A DNA stretch of 64,000 bases from Pisolithus tinctorius (taxonomy: Eukaryota > Basidiomycota > Agaricomycetes > Boletales > Pisolithaceae), in the NCBI GenBank assembly GCA_024663395.1, contig JANFAH010000004.1:3658001-3722000 (forward strand), given 5' to 3'. The notes beneath the pieces are model-generated. The model did not search any database. It saw only the letters and a program-made list of their open reading frames with translations, and had not been told where the DNA came from. Of this stretch, positions 40,012 to 51,702 are shown piece by piece. Made by a program: the position numbers and the translations under genes. Position 1 is the stretch's first letter; every line of letters begins with the position of its first letter.

Positions 40012-40230
40012 TTCATTGCAATGATGTCAGATTTTTACATGTGATAATCAGTTTATGATAAGATTGTGTGTGAAAGTGTGGGGTTGCAATTTGCTGGCAA
40101 GGTCATTGCAATGCCCTTCACAATAGTGGCTGCTACTGAATCTGCCTCCCATTTCCCTTTCCACTTGCTTTTCTCCCTGTACCAACTGTCTTTTTTCTTA
40201 AGGACTGCATTCCTTTCATTTACCAACAAT

Positions 40231-41044
40231 ATGCCTCCTGAAAAGCAAACTGTTTCATGTGAATCATGTGGGAAATCATTCAAGCCAACTGGAATAGGTC
40301 CTCATCACAAATCATGTCTCAAGCAAATCTGCAAAACACATGAAGATTCTGCTCATTTTGACTTGCTTCATCAACAAGGTGTGCTGGGTTTCTACTGGCT
40401 GAATTTCCTGATTTATTGTTGGGGATCTGTTCTGGCACAGGTGAATGTTCATGAGGATGACTTGCTGTTGATAATGATCTGGACTCAGCAACTGGACCCA
40501 CCACTATGGCAAATGTGGGACCAGCACCTGGTAAGTATCCTGTTACCCTTTGGATTGCATTCTCACAACTGTTTGCAGAGCCTGCAGTGTTATGGTTATG
40601 GCCCATGGTTGTGGATTTTGAGTCAGTGGCTAGCATTGTGGGTGCAGATGACCTGGTGGATGGTGCATGTCAACATTCAATTTGTATCATTCATATTGAT
40701 TCACTGTGCAGCTGTTGAACCTGAGGCTGATATCAATGTTGATGATATCTGAGTTGAATACCACCCAAATGCTGGCAAGCCAATTGTAATGGTGCCATTT
40801 GCTGAGTTCAGTCAAGGCCATGCACCCAAATCATACACCCCTGATCCCTGCATGGCTCTGTGGTATCCATTTTGCACTCATCTCGATTTTGACCTTGCAG
40901 AATTCATCTGTGGGGCTGCTCTCAACAGGGAGCAAACTAATTTTATCCTCAAGCTTTCAAGATGTTTTCATACTGAGGAGTGCACCCTAGAAACTTACAA
41001 CAATCTTGAGAGTACTTGGCAAGCTGCTTCCCATTGCATGATGA
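40231..41044 (+). pseudogene. Plavaka/KDZ-like transposon gene, N-terminal fragment
   Basis: Starts MPPEKQTVSCESCGKSF with a C-x2-C zinc finger completed by GPHHKSC, a common opening of Plavaka-type transposon proteins in basidiomycetes. Intron-like sequence follows. The frame resumes with VEPEADINVDDI, a TGA stop at 40750-40752, then EYHPNAGKPIVMVPFAEFSQ, LWYPFCTHLDFDLAEFICGA and a segment like LETYNNLESTWQAASHC. This pre-transposase part ends where repeat sequence begins at 41045. The catalytic domain is missing. Confidence 0.6.
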
Positions 41045-41215
41045 TGTCACACACCAAAGTTGTGGACATGGTTACAGCTGACTCTGCCCAACTTGTCAAT
41101 GAGTTGTGTGCAATGCCCATGCAATGCAGATGAAGACTAAAGGCCTCATGTGTAGAAAGACTGCTGGACATATGCAGTCATCTGTCTTCTCAGCTATCAC
41201 TTCAAACCAGAGAGT
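41045..41215 (+). repeat. diverged, truncated copy of the 1.85-kb LTR, opposite orientation
   Basis: Begins TGTCACACACCAAAG, the reverse complement of the end of the three solo LTRs, and follows them through gtggacatggttacagctga and gatgaagactaaaggcctca before similarity fades near 41200. The conserved terminal TGTCACAC lies exactly at the break of the Plavaka-like gene, so this is an older insertion of the same family whose other end is lost. Confidence 0.7.
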
Positions 41216-42240
41216 ATGGGAGTGGAACCTGTTGATTGAGGGACAAGCTCAAAACAAACTAGATTAGAGAAACTGGCTATGACAAATGATGGGACTTATA
41301 TACTGCCTTACTGTTTGTACATACTGCCATGAGAGAACATTTGAGAAAGAAGTAAACAAAAGAGAAAACTACACTATTGGATGAACATGAACATGTGGTG
41401 TCAGTGAGGCATGGCCTTACTAAGTCAGTTTATTCCAGAAAATTTGCAGGTGGTGGTGCTGGTGGACTGCAAATTTTCCGTCAGCCTCCCAGTCACAGCG
41501 GCTCATCTTTGGTGGCAGGGACAGCCATTCGGAGTGTCTGATGGCTCGTGATGGCACCGGCTTTGTCGATCATGCAGGATGGCGTCAGGACGTGGAAGCA
41601 AATGTAGGGGGTGACTCACCTTCAGCACTGAACTCAGGGTCCGAAGGGAGTGCCGTCAATGTCACTTAGACCTTCGGGTGGTTCCGATTGCGATTGGTAT
41701 CAAGACATAGACCTACTCTAAGATTTATTAATATAATGAGTTGGCAGTTTGAGCCTTTGAGGTCTTAGCTATTCTTGGAATGTGAATGTGTGTTGGGCAA
41801 CCTCAGAAGTTGGTGGGGGGCAGCTATGGCATCCCCTATGACTCACTGTGCCACATCAAGCACTCGAGCTCAGTGCTTGACTTGGCATGTGTGACAGGAT
41901 GCTGTGATAGGCCCATGAGCTAAATTGGTTTGTACCGAGCTGCATCTAATATACGTACTAATAAACTGACATAATATGATGTGTTGAGCCTGGCCTATTA
42001 TTGGTATCAAGCGGTTTATTGTGGGTGGGCTGCCATCTAAGTGACAGAATACTGGTCACCACAAATCGACTGCACTTGTTCTGCATAGTATATGTACAGT
42101 ACAGTGTAACCATGTAACCCTAGCTGGTACCTGTGTAATGGCGTGAATTGGCTGGACATATCATGTACGAAACTCCCTACCCTGCTAGTACTGTACTGTA
42201 TGTAATACCGTAATGACTTGCGGCATCACACGGAACCCGA
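41216..42240. other. 1 kb without a gene; possible retrotransposon primer-site remnants
   Basis: Two stretches, attggtatcaagacatag (about 41692) and attggtatcaagcgg (about 42000), resemble the initiator-Met-tRNA primer site of Copia-type elements. Neither is followed by a coding region. Nothing else is recognised. Confidence 0.4.
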
Positions 42241-43237
42241 TGTAGGGAGTAGTATACTCCCTGAGGCCGAAATAGGGATGCCAACACTAAAATTCCGCCG
42301 TTACCATCCACGTCTATCGTCTTCGGAATTATCCCATCTGCCTCGTGTGCTGCCTCGCCTGTCGAACCTTCGGAGCTCCCTGGTCACACACCAGTCATTG
42401 TCCCGAAATTCTGCATCAACCTCAACCTGACATATGTCTATCCGGAATTCCGCAGTTGTGCTGCTTCAACCCTCGCCTCGCCACATAGCTGGAAAATCAC
42501 GCAGATCATCAGTAAAAACTCCGGTTACCCCTCTCGTTCCTTTCCCACGAACCTTTCTCCGCAAAGCGAGAACCCCTTCCTACCTACGGCCTCTACCCTT
42601 CGCGTTCCACTCTATGGTACAGTGTACTCTCGCCCTGTTGGAAGATACCCGTCTTTCCTGTTGTATTTCTCAGTTACTACCTTACAGTTTGTTTTCACAC
42701 GTTGCTGTATGGCTTTGACGTCTGACACGTTGTCCCCTTTATTTTTCGGAGTTTTGCTTCTCCCGCCCCACATTTCTCTGATCAGTACCTTACTATCCAT
42801 GTACTATATATTCCCGCCTCAGCAACGAAATGAGAATAATCTCTTTTGGGACCCACATTCTGCGTCTAGTGCGAGTCTAAAGAGTTCAAAGAGTCTTCAT
42901 GTCCTCTGAGTCTGCTGTGTATCTGTGTCTTTGCGTCTACTGTGTCTACTGTGTCTTCGTGTCCTTGTTCCATTAGTACTCGTTTGCCTCTCCCGCGCAC
43001 TTAATTCATCTCGGAGTTACTTCCTTGGTGCAAGATCGTCGTCCGGAATTTCAAAAGCAAGTCTGTCCCTTCCTTCGACTCTACAGAATTAAATTCCATG
43101 ACCCACATTCGACTCTTTGACTGACCCTACCATCGCATCCTACGTCTCCTTCCTACTCAGCACCCCTTGGGTCGAGCCTAGGGATTTTCCCTACAGCTTT
43201 CCCCTATTCGCATGCTACCCAGAGGTAGTGTCCCACA
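42241..43237 (+). repeat. 5' LTR of the Gypsy element
   Basis: 997 bp. Differs from the 3' LTR by roughly 36 transitions and no indel by my hand alignment. Confidence 0.95.
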
Positions 43238-44774
43238 TCATTTTGGAGCCCACCGCGAGGGGTCTGTAGATCTGGAAAGGAGATCCTTACGACCCACTCA
43301 TCAAAGAACTGAACTCGAAGAGCTCTTAGAGCCCTTCTGCAGACTATCTATTTCCTCAGCAGAAAACTTAATTCTGGTAGCTGATCCTAGAGATATTTCA
43401 GAGCCACACTCATCAGACTCAGATCTTGGTTTAGACGAGATCTTTCGGAGCCCAGAGTCCCCAGCGTTTTACCCAGCGTTTCCAGGAGGCTTCGACTTCG
43501 ACGAGCCCTTCGATCCTCCTGCTGAACGTCAAGAACTTTCGCCTCTCTCAGAACTAACTTCTTCTTCGTCCTCGCCATCCAGTGGTTCAGAACTAGCCGC
43601 TGAACAGCTCCTCCTTCCTTCCCACTCCCTAATTGCAAATTCCGCTATCACCCTTTCTACTCAAATACCCATACAGAATACTCTTGCCTCGACTCTCTCA
43701 AATTCCGCTCCTATCCTTCCCATTCCGATCCAGATCCCCGTACCACCTCGAAAAATGTCTGGAGCCAGAGACATGCCGCTCAGGGGCTCTAACAAAGCCC
43801 CGAAGTTTTCCGGTCGCACTGAAGACATCACTTGCTACCTCAAAGACGTTGAACAACTCTGTGTCGAAGCTGGCCTTGACACCGGAAAAGATAAAATCCA
43901 CTGGGTCATCCGTTATGCCGATCACAACGAGGCGGAATTTTGGTCCACCCTAGACGCTGCAACCGACGGCTTCAATGACTGGGACGCGTTTTCCAAAGAA
44001 CTCCTGAACTACTATCCAGGTGCCTCAGTGAAAGATCGTCGCTATACCAAGGCCGACCTCGAAACCTTACTCTACCATCAAGTTCAGAAACCTATGGGAT
44101 CGCTGGAAGATCTCGGTAAATACGTCCGGGAATTCCAACGCATCCTTGGCCTCGTCCAGAAGAAGAAGAAGCTCCCTGAGGACTACATCAACGAGAAATT
44201 CCTTGAGGGATTTCCCCCAAGGTTCCGGAATTCCTTGCTCACGCGATTGCAACTTTCAGACCTAGATCACGACATCGACGAACCTTGGGAGTTCGATCTG
44301 GTCTACAAGCACGCTAACTACCTACTCAGTGGAGCAAAATGAAATCTCCCTCAACCTGATTCTTCGGCCTTGTTTCCCCAGAACTCCGCACCCCCTTCTT
44401 CGTCAACTGTCCCCACTATCTTAAAACGCGAGTACGTCCAAGTTGCCCAACAACCTACTGACACGTCACCCCCTCAGCAAGGTCAAGAGGCCCAATTCTG
44501 TCGCTCTTTTGACCCACGGTGTTTCTTCTGCGGGAGCACCGATGGCCACCGTACGGCAGAGTGCGCACTGTGTCATGAATACGTACAAGCTGGGAAATGC
44601 ACCCTGATAGGGGGAAGAGTATTTATGCCTGATGGTTCTGACATTCCTAGGACGGCTGCTGGCCGGAACTTTAAAGAAAAGATCGACAACTTCCTTGCCA
44701 TGTGTGATTCTATCATCACCTCAGCAAACCTCGTCTCCGTACAACGTCCTAGCCAGTCATCGAACTCATCTTGA
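43212..44774 (+). pseudogene. Gypsy gag with zinc knuckle, one in-frame TGA
   Basis: Open from 43212 (first ATG, inside the LTR end) through MSGARDMPLRGSNKAPKFSG and a gag core ending DLVYKHANYLLSGAK, then TGA at 44341-44343. The same frame continues to 44774 with FFCGSTDGHRTAEC. The knuckle spacing is C-x2-C-x5-H-x4-C, one residue longer than canonical. GGRVFMPDGSDIPRTAAGRN follows, and the matching motif of the gag-only element at 15075-16451 shows the two gags share a lineage. The first 180 residues are acidic and proline/serine-rich. Gag would form the particle that packages element RNA. Confidence 0.85.
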
Positions 44775-44807
44775 GGATGTGATACCCCACCTCATCTCGT
44801 CAGCACG

Positions 44808-46504
44808 ATGTTCTTCACTAATGAAGAATCCGCGGAGTTTCAGGTCGACCTACATCCCTCCTCCTACCTAATCGATGAAGAACTAGAGAGTAATGCCGAT
44901 GAAGAAGACCAGCACGCCTTGGCGAGAGCTTACGCGCAAGTAGAAGAATTGAAAAATAATATCAAGAAGAAGAAGGTCGCTCGTTTCGACGGTGTAGAAA
45001 TTCCGACCCACCGTCAGCGAAACCCTGCGACAAGTCCAGCGCCTGCTAATGCATCATCCGCCCCCAGGCCAGTCGTTAATTCTGTTCCAAACGATCCTGT
45101 CCATGTTACAGAGAACCCAACTGTTAGTAAAACTCCGGCTGTCTCTAATCCTACAGATTCCAAGAAATCTAAGCCTACAACAATTCCCGCACCCCAATTT
45201 CGATACCAGAGCAGTTTCGATGAAGTGGCTGCTACCAGACGTCTCGTAAACCAAGTCTTAGAAGTGAAGATGGAGATCTCTACCAAAGACCTCCTTGCTG
45301 TCAGCCCAGAGATTCGTAAGCAGGTCTGAGAACTGGCTGCGACGAAGAAGATAACGATTGGGAGCCTGGAAACGGCGTCAGAAGCTGTGGCGTCACCTAC
45401 CTGGGCATCCTATGAACAATTCTGGGTCAGAGACGTCGAAGGGAAGTGTGTAGGCCTCGCTACTGCCCCCTTACACACTGTCGATGGCATCTTAATGAAC
45501 AAACTCCACGTCGAATGCATTCTGGACAGTGGTTGTCAGGTGGTAGCCTTGTGTCGTGAACTATGGGAGGCCTTAGGGGCTCCTCTTTGTTCTGACATGA
45601 GCATGACTCTTGAAGCCACTAACCAATCCAAAGAAAGTACTCTAGGTGTCATAGAGAACGCGTCCTTGCACATAGGGAATATCGAAGCGCACCTCCAGAT
45701 TCAGGTTGTTGATCACGCTCCATTTGATCTACTTCTCAGGTGACCCTTCTTCTGTCTGCTCACCAGCGTCCTATGAGATTTCCCCGACGGGGAACAGTCC
45801 CTAGAGATTCGTGATCCTAACACGGGAAGACAGGTATTAATTCCGACACGCCCTCGAAACAGACTACAGCCTCTTCCACGGTTCGTAAATTCCGAAGACG
45901 AAGAAGACTACTTTGCATGCAAGGAGATGCGGTGCCACATGAAGCAACCTGAGCAGGGTTTTTAGTGCCGGTCGATGACTCGTTTAGATCGCGAGGAGGC
46001 CATGATAACGTTTTCTCCGTGTGTTCGCTCTACGTTTCTGATTCTCCCTTGTTACCCTCGAAGCCGGCTTCTCTTTTCTCTACAGATACTACCCAAAATC
46101 CTGCTGCGGCATTGCTCTATGATTTACAAAGCAACAGTACGCCCCCAATTGACCCGTTCGATTCTAGTTCCGTTTCTTTGAATGACCCTTTCTTATTTTC
46201 TACTAGCACTACTGTTTCACCACTGACAATTTCAGCCTTACGTTCTACTTACCAGTTCGATCCCGTCCTTCATATCTTAAAATACAAACCTGTAGCAAAG
46301 AAGGTCAGGCCTGTACCGACATCGATGCCTGTGGAATTCCGGGTAGAGCGTCGGGAGGCTGGAGATCCTCTCGCAGACTTACCTGTATTACCTACTCATC
46401 CTCCTCCATTCGTGCCAGGCTCCAGGTTCACCCAGGAAAGGGCTGACGAGCTTGATCTGGACCCTTCGAAGTTCCTTTGGCCCACGGAGTTAAATCTGGT
46501 ATGA
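44808..46504 (+). pseudogene. Gypsy aspartic-protease region, several stops
   Basis: Begins MFFTNEESAEFQVDLHPSSY. After a TGA at 45327-45329 it carries VECILDSGCQVVALCRELWE, whose Asp-Ser-Gly is the retropepsin active site, then QIQVVDHAPFDLLL, another TGA at 45741-45743, further TGA and one TAG (about 45963). Linker sequence with FDPVLHILKYKPVAKKVRPV reaches a TGA at 46502-46504 and then the reverse transcriptase. The protease would release gag and pol proteins. Confidence 0.8.
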
Positions 46505-46573
46505 TGGCTGGTCAAGACACACGAGGCCACCTTCGCTTGGGATGCCTCAGAAAGAGGAACCTTCTGAGAAGAT

Positions 46574-49573
46574 ATGTTTCCGCCGCTGAAGATACCCACA
46601 CTAGCCCACAAACCCTGGGTCGAGCGGAATATCCCCATACCTCCTGCCATTTTTTGTGACATCGTCAGCATAATCAAAGAAATGATTTCTGCAGGTGTCT
46701 ACGAACCTTCTACTTCGTCCTATCGCTCGAAATGGTTCTGCATAGTCAAGAAGGACGGAAAATCTCTGCACCTTGTTCATGACTTACAACCTCTGAACGC
46801 CGTATCTATACAGGATTCAGCCATTCCCCCTTTCGTCGACTCGATTGCAGAAGCTTTTGCCTGCCACTCCGTCTACGGAATTTTAGATCTTATGGTCAGA
46901 TACGATCATCGCACCATCCATGACGAATACCGCGATCTAACTACCTTCCAAACCCCTATTGGTACCCTTCGACTCACCAAACTACCCATGGGCTACACAA
47001 ATGCCGTCCAAATTTTCCACGGAGACATCTGTTGGATATTAAAGGATGAAATTCTGGAAGTTACCATCCCATTCATCGACGATTGCCTGATCAAGGGCCC
47101 CAAATCTCGATACCAAAATTCTGATGGTACCTACCAGACGATCACACAAAACTCCGGGATCAGACGCTTCATCTGGGAACATCTGCAGAATGTCAACCGC
47201 GTCTTACATCGCTTGTGTCACACTGGAGCTACTGTCTCAGCGAAGAAATGCGTCATCGCTGCGCCATCTATCATAGTGGTTGGACATAAGGTGTCGTTCG
47301 AGGGGAGAATTCCGGACGAAGCTAAAGTCCAAAAAATTAAAGATTGGCCCTACTGCACTAACGTCACCGAAGTGCGCGGATTTTTAGGTCTTTGCTCGTA
47401 CTGCAGGATCTTTATCAAGGATTTCACTAAACACACACGTCCCCTCGTCGAGCTGACCAAGAAAGACGTCTCCTTCAAATTCCGTGACGAACACAAAGAA
47501 GCCATGGACTATCTTCGCCAAGCTATCGTCTCGTCCCCTGCCCTATGCACTATCGACTACAATTCCAATAAGAAGGTTATTCTAGCAGTCGACACCTTGA
47601 ATATTGCTATAGGATACCTCCTCATGCAGGAAGGGGAAGATGAAAAATGCTATCCTGCAAGGTTCAGCTCAATAACTCTCAATGACCACGAATGCCGTTA
47701 TAGCCAAGCCAAACTGGAGCTCTTTGGTCTTTTCCGCGCTTTACACGACGTCAGACTTCACATTTTTGGCATCCGGAATTTAGTTGTCGAGGTTGATGCC
47801 CGATATATAAAGGGGATGATTAACAATCCTGACTTACAGCCCAACGCTACCATCAACCGCTGGATTGCGGGAATTCTTTTATTCGACTTCGAGCTCATAC
47901 ATGTCCCTGCACACAAGCATGCAGCGCCGGACAGTCTTTCAAGGAGACTGAAAGCAGCAGAGGATGAGGATGGGGAAGAGGACTACGAGGACTGGATAGA
48001 TGAGTGTGGAGCCTTCGCTGTAGAGCTCTTGAACCGTAGGGAGGCCCGTTTTGAGTCCCAGCCTTACCCTTCGGAAATTCTGAGTATCTTGTCAGACTCA
48101 CCTTCGGTCTTGTCACAGAGTCTAGGCATCTACTCCTCCGAGCAAACCTTGTTGAGTGTCTTCGAGACGGAAATTCTGCGCTCAGAGAAAGCGATCCAGA
48201 GAGAGGAGAGGTTGAAAGTGGTAAAGGAATTTTTGGAGACGAAGAAGACGCCGGAAGGATTGGAGGAAGAGGAGTTGGAAAGCCTGGTGCGTCTTGCCAC
48301 TCGGTATTTTGTCAAAGGAGGAGAGCTGTGGAGGAAAGAGCCTCAAGGATGTCACCAACTAGTAGTCGCTTCTCACAAGTGCCTCGGGATTCTTCGTCAG
48401 GCTCATGACAAGCTAGGGCACAAGGGTATCTTCTCAACCCACATGCGGTTGCTGACTCGCTTCTGGTGGCCTATGCTAGAGCAGGACGTCCGCTGGTATG
48501 TCAAGTCATGTCACAAATGCCAAATACGCCGTCTGGATCGCGTTCATATTCCACCAGTCGTCGCCATCCCTGAGCCCCTATTCTTCAAAGCATACATGGA
48601 TATGTTCTTAATGCCGAAGTCGAACGGATTTTGCTACGTCACCCAAGCTCGCTGTTCACTTACTAGTTATCCAGAGTGGGCTATGCTTCGCGCGGAGACC
48701 GGCAAGTCCATTGGAAAATTCATTTTCGAACAGATCTTGTGCTGCTGGGGTGCAGTTGCAGAAATTGTCACAGACAACGGTGGTCCCTACGTCCTCGCTC
48801 TTGATTGGCTTTCCAAAACCTTCGGAATTTGCCACATCTGAATCTCACCCTATAACTCCCAAGCTAATGGAGTTGTTGAGCGTCGGCATTTCGATGTGAG
48901 GGAGGCATTGGTAAAGAGTTGCAGAGGAGAAGCATCAAAGTGGTCGGAAGTGGCTCCTGCAGTGTTCTGGGCAGAGAGGGTTACGGTTCACAAGGCAACT
49001 GGGTTTTCTCCGTTTTATATGGCTCACGGCATCGAACCTAGACTCCCTTTTGACATTGTCGAGGCGACATTCTTGGCCCCTTTTGAGGCGGAATTTTACT
49101 CAACGTCAGAACTCATCGCCCATCGCGCCTGCCAACTCCAGAAACGTCCAGAAGACCTCGCTCAAATCCATGATCTCGTTCTGAGATCCCGCTTCATGTT
49201 GGTCAAAGACTTCATCGCTCGTTTTGTGCACACCATCCAAGACTTCGACTTCGAACCTGGGTCACTCGTCCTCATGCGGAATTCACGTATCGAGCAAGAA
49301 CTAGATCGCAAGACCAAACCACACTACCTAGGTCCCATGATAGTCATTCGGCATACCAAAGGAGGCTCGTACATCCTGGCGGAATTAGATGGAGCCATGT
49401 CCAAATTCCGGTTTGCTGCCTTCTGTCTTTACCCCTATTTCCCGCGGAACAACTCTCGTATCGAAGTCACGCAGTTGACTGGAATTTCCGCAGGCGACTT
49501 GGACCGCTTAGAAGATGATTCACTACCAGACCCTGCACTTGCTGGCATCCCTTTGGACGAATCAGATGAGTAG
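46574..49573 (+). pseudogene. Gypsy reverse transcriptase-RNase H-integrase, broken by TGA
   Basis: The 755-codon frame 46574-48841 holds the RT fingers and palm (WFCIVKKDGKSLHLVHDLQP; motif A ILDL at about residue 103; FIDD at residues 167-170 in place of the usual Y/F-x-DD), a connection with RGFLGLCSYCRIFIKDF, RNase H (LAVDTLNIAIGYLLMQEG, ARFSS, DARYI) and the start of integrase with the zinc-binding HDKLGHKGIF...CHKCQIRR. The catalytic core has YMDMF and TDNGG, then a TGA at 48839-48841. The frame then resumes with YNSQANGVVERRHFDVREAL (catalytic Glu) and runs to 49573. No chromodomain is seen at the end. Confidence 0.9.
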
Positions 49574-49575
49574 CA

Positions 49576-49860
49576 CACCTTTCTCTCTATCTTTTTCTTT
49601 CTTTTCTTTTCTTTTCTCTCTTTCTTCGCCTTTCCTTTCGCTTATATAGTTACCCTCTTCGTCTCATATGAAACAAAACCGCCACACAAAAAAAAAAAAA
49701 AAAAAAAAAAAAATTTCCGCTCATCTCCAGCCTCTCGTCGATTCGTTCTCTTTCCCTGTTCCCTTCTTAGCGATGATCCTGTTCAAAATGCCAAACGATT
49801 CACAAAATAAAATAAAACAAATAAATTCCGCAATCTACTTACGCTACTGTACACGTACCT
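49576..49860. other. 3' untranslated region of the Gypsy element with an A-run
   Basis: Pyrimidine-rich sequence, then an uninterrupted run of about 26 A at 49687-49712, then AT-rich sequence to the end of the antisense gene. No coding potential. Confidence 0.6.
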
Positions 49861-51435
49861 ACATATCTTTGAGCTGATCCTTCAACCTCTTCAGCTCCTC
49901 GCATCGCCCCTGAACTGCGCCGATCTGTCGCTCCACTCGCGTCGCCAACAGCCCCAGCATCTGGTGGATCTGGGTCAACTCAAACTCCTCGTCGTCCGCC
50001 CTACCCTCCAACAGTCGGATGCGCTCAGCAAGAGTCTCGCACATAGTCAATTCACTCAGGTTTGCGACCTGCGGAGTTTCTTCGACTGGAGGACCTTCAG
50101 ACTTGTCCTGTGCGCTGACGACGGGTGCGGGTGGATCGTCCAATAATCCCGTTGGTCTGCCAAAAAGTCCACCGTCGCCAAGGTCTCCTGGATTGTCCAT
50201 TGGTGGCGGAGTTAGCTCCGGACGAGGTTGTGGTACAGGGGTTGCTGATGGAAGGAACAGAGGTGGTCGAGGTACGGGAGGTGGAGGCATGTCAGAAGTC
50301 AAAGAGGGACTTGCTCGAGGTGTTGGATGCTCGGGAGGTGGTTCGGAGTTTTGCCTGGGAGGTGGTTTGCGAGCAGGGATTTGAAGCTTCAACCTGGTCA
50401 ACACCGGAGTTCCAGTCGTCACCATTACTGATTTGACCCGTTTATGTGACGGCCCAGCAGCCGTCTCTCCACTTCCAGCGTTCTTGCGCTGTGTCACGGT
50501 TCAGTGTCCTTGTTCTTCACGTCCCGATCAGCTCGTACTCACCTTCCTACCCACTCTGAGCGACCGGCTACACTTCCGCTTGGCCTGCCTGCATTGCTCG
50601 CATGACTCCCCAGGTAGCCCTTCGCGCACTCCTTGCATCGAAGGTCGACTTTGGGTACCGGAGTGCCAGTGTTCAATGGGTCAGGGTTAGGTGGACAGTC
50701 ACCTTCGTCGTTCTCCAGCTCGTCGACTTCGTCTGTGGCCTGCGGAGTTTTTTCTGAACATTAGCCATCGCACTCGGAGTTTCCTGGAGGGTAGGACGTA
50801 CCTTCTCCTTGCCCTTCCCCTTGCCTGTACTATCTGTCTGTCGCCTCACTGGTCGTCCAGCCCCCCCTGACGACTCCCCTGCTTCAGTGTCGCTGGGCGC
50901 GCAGCCTTGACCTTCACCTGTTGCCGTTGCTGACTGTCTACGCGTGCGCATAGAAGGTTCTCTTGTCAACCTCTCCGCCTCGAGCTGCGCCCTCAACTCT
51001 ACCCTCTCCTGATAGTCTTCGAAGATGTCGTCGATGTGGACTAGTCTTTGCTCCACTGGGTGCCGGAGGTCAGCGATGGCAATGGCTCCCGGGACTAAAA
51101 GGTTCTGGCACATCGCAGATTCCTTGGTGTAGTTGCGCATACACTCGTCGCAAACCTTCGGTACGGTAATTCCATTGTCGTCGACGTATTTCCACCATGA
51201 GTGAATGCCGGTCTGCGGAACTCTGTCAACATGCGACACACTGCAGTGGAAGGTTTACTCACCCAAGTCTTGTCCCAGTCCTCCACCCATGCGTAGATTG
51301 TCTCCAACCTCTCCTCTGGCTGTGGCGCCATCTCGATCAAGTCCCAGACGTGCCCTAGAGCTGCTGCAAGCGCCATGGTCACCTGGTCCCTCATGCTGAA
51401 CATGGGACACGCATCGTTGACTGAGTAGGCTTGCA
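49859..51435 (-). CDS. antisense accessory gene of the Gypsy element, Cys-rich and coiled-coil protein
   Basis: Lies on the strand opposite gag-pol, between integrase and the 3' LTR. From MQAYSVNDACPMFSMRDQVT at 51435 it continues through an intron near 51230-51270 into HSWWKYVDDNGITVPKVC, DECMRNYTKESAMCQNL and a glutamate-rich segment. Another exon near 50560-50620 reads GESCEQCRQAKRKCSRSLRV, a cysteine pattern like that of fungal zinc clusters. The last exon (50497-49859) is proline-rich and ends in a heptad-like stretch, RIRLLEGRADDEEFEL...RCEELKRLKDQLKDM. I recall antisense cysteine-rich frames from other mushroom Gypsy elements; their role is unknown. Exon borders are approximate, but long parts are free of stops, unlike gag-pol. 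Confidence 0.55.
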
Positions 51436-51702
51436 TAGTAGTTGGTGAGGGTAGTGGGTGTCTGAGGACGAGGTGGTGGAATGTCAAGGGTGAATCTGAC
51501 GATGAGACGTTCCTGGGCAAGTTTTTAATTCTGAAGGGCTGCTGCTGACATGTTATCCGGGTGCGGAGTTTTTGCTCACACAAGTCGTGTGGCTGAACAC
51601 GAGCCTTCTTCGTTTACGTCACCTTCCAAATCTCCGCCGCCCTTCTGTCGCGACTCGATGACCTCTGACCAAGGACGGTCAGCATTCGAAGACCCTGGGA
51701 GG

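Noticed and set aside
41640..41720. Possible tRNA gene near the GGTTCCGATTGC-like stretch
   Set aside because: No cloverleaf can be drawn; acceptor and anticodon arms are absent.
49687..49712. Poly(A) run as sign of a LINE or processed transcript insertion
   Set aside because: It lies within the Gypsy element and no target duplication or LINE sequence surrounds it.
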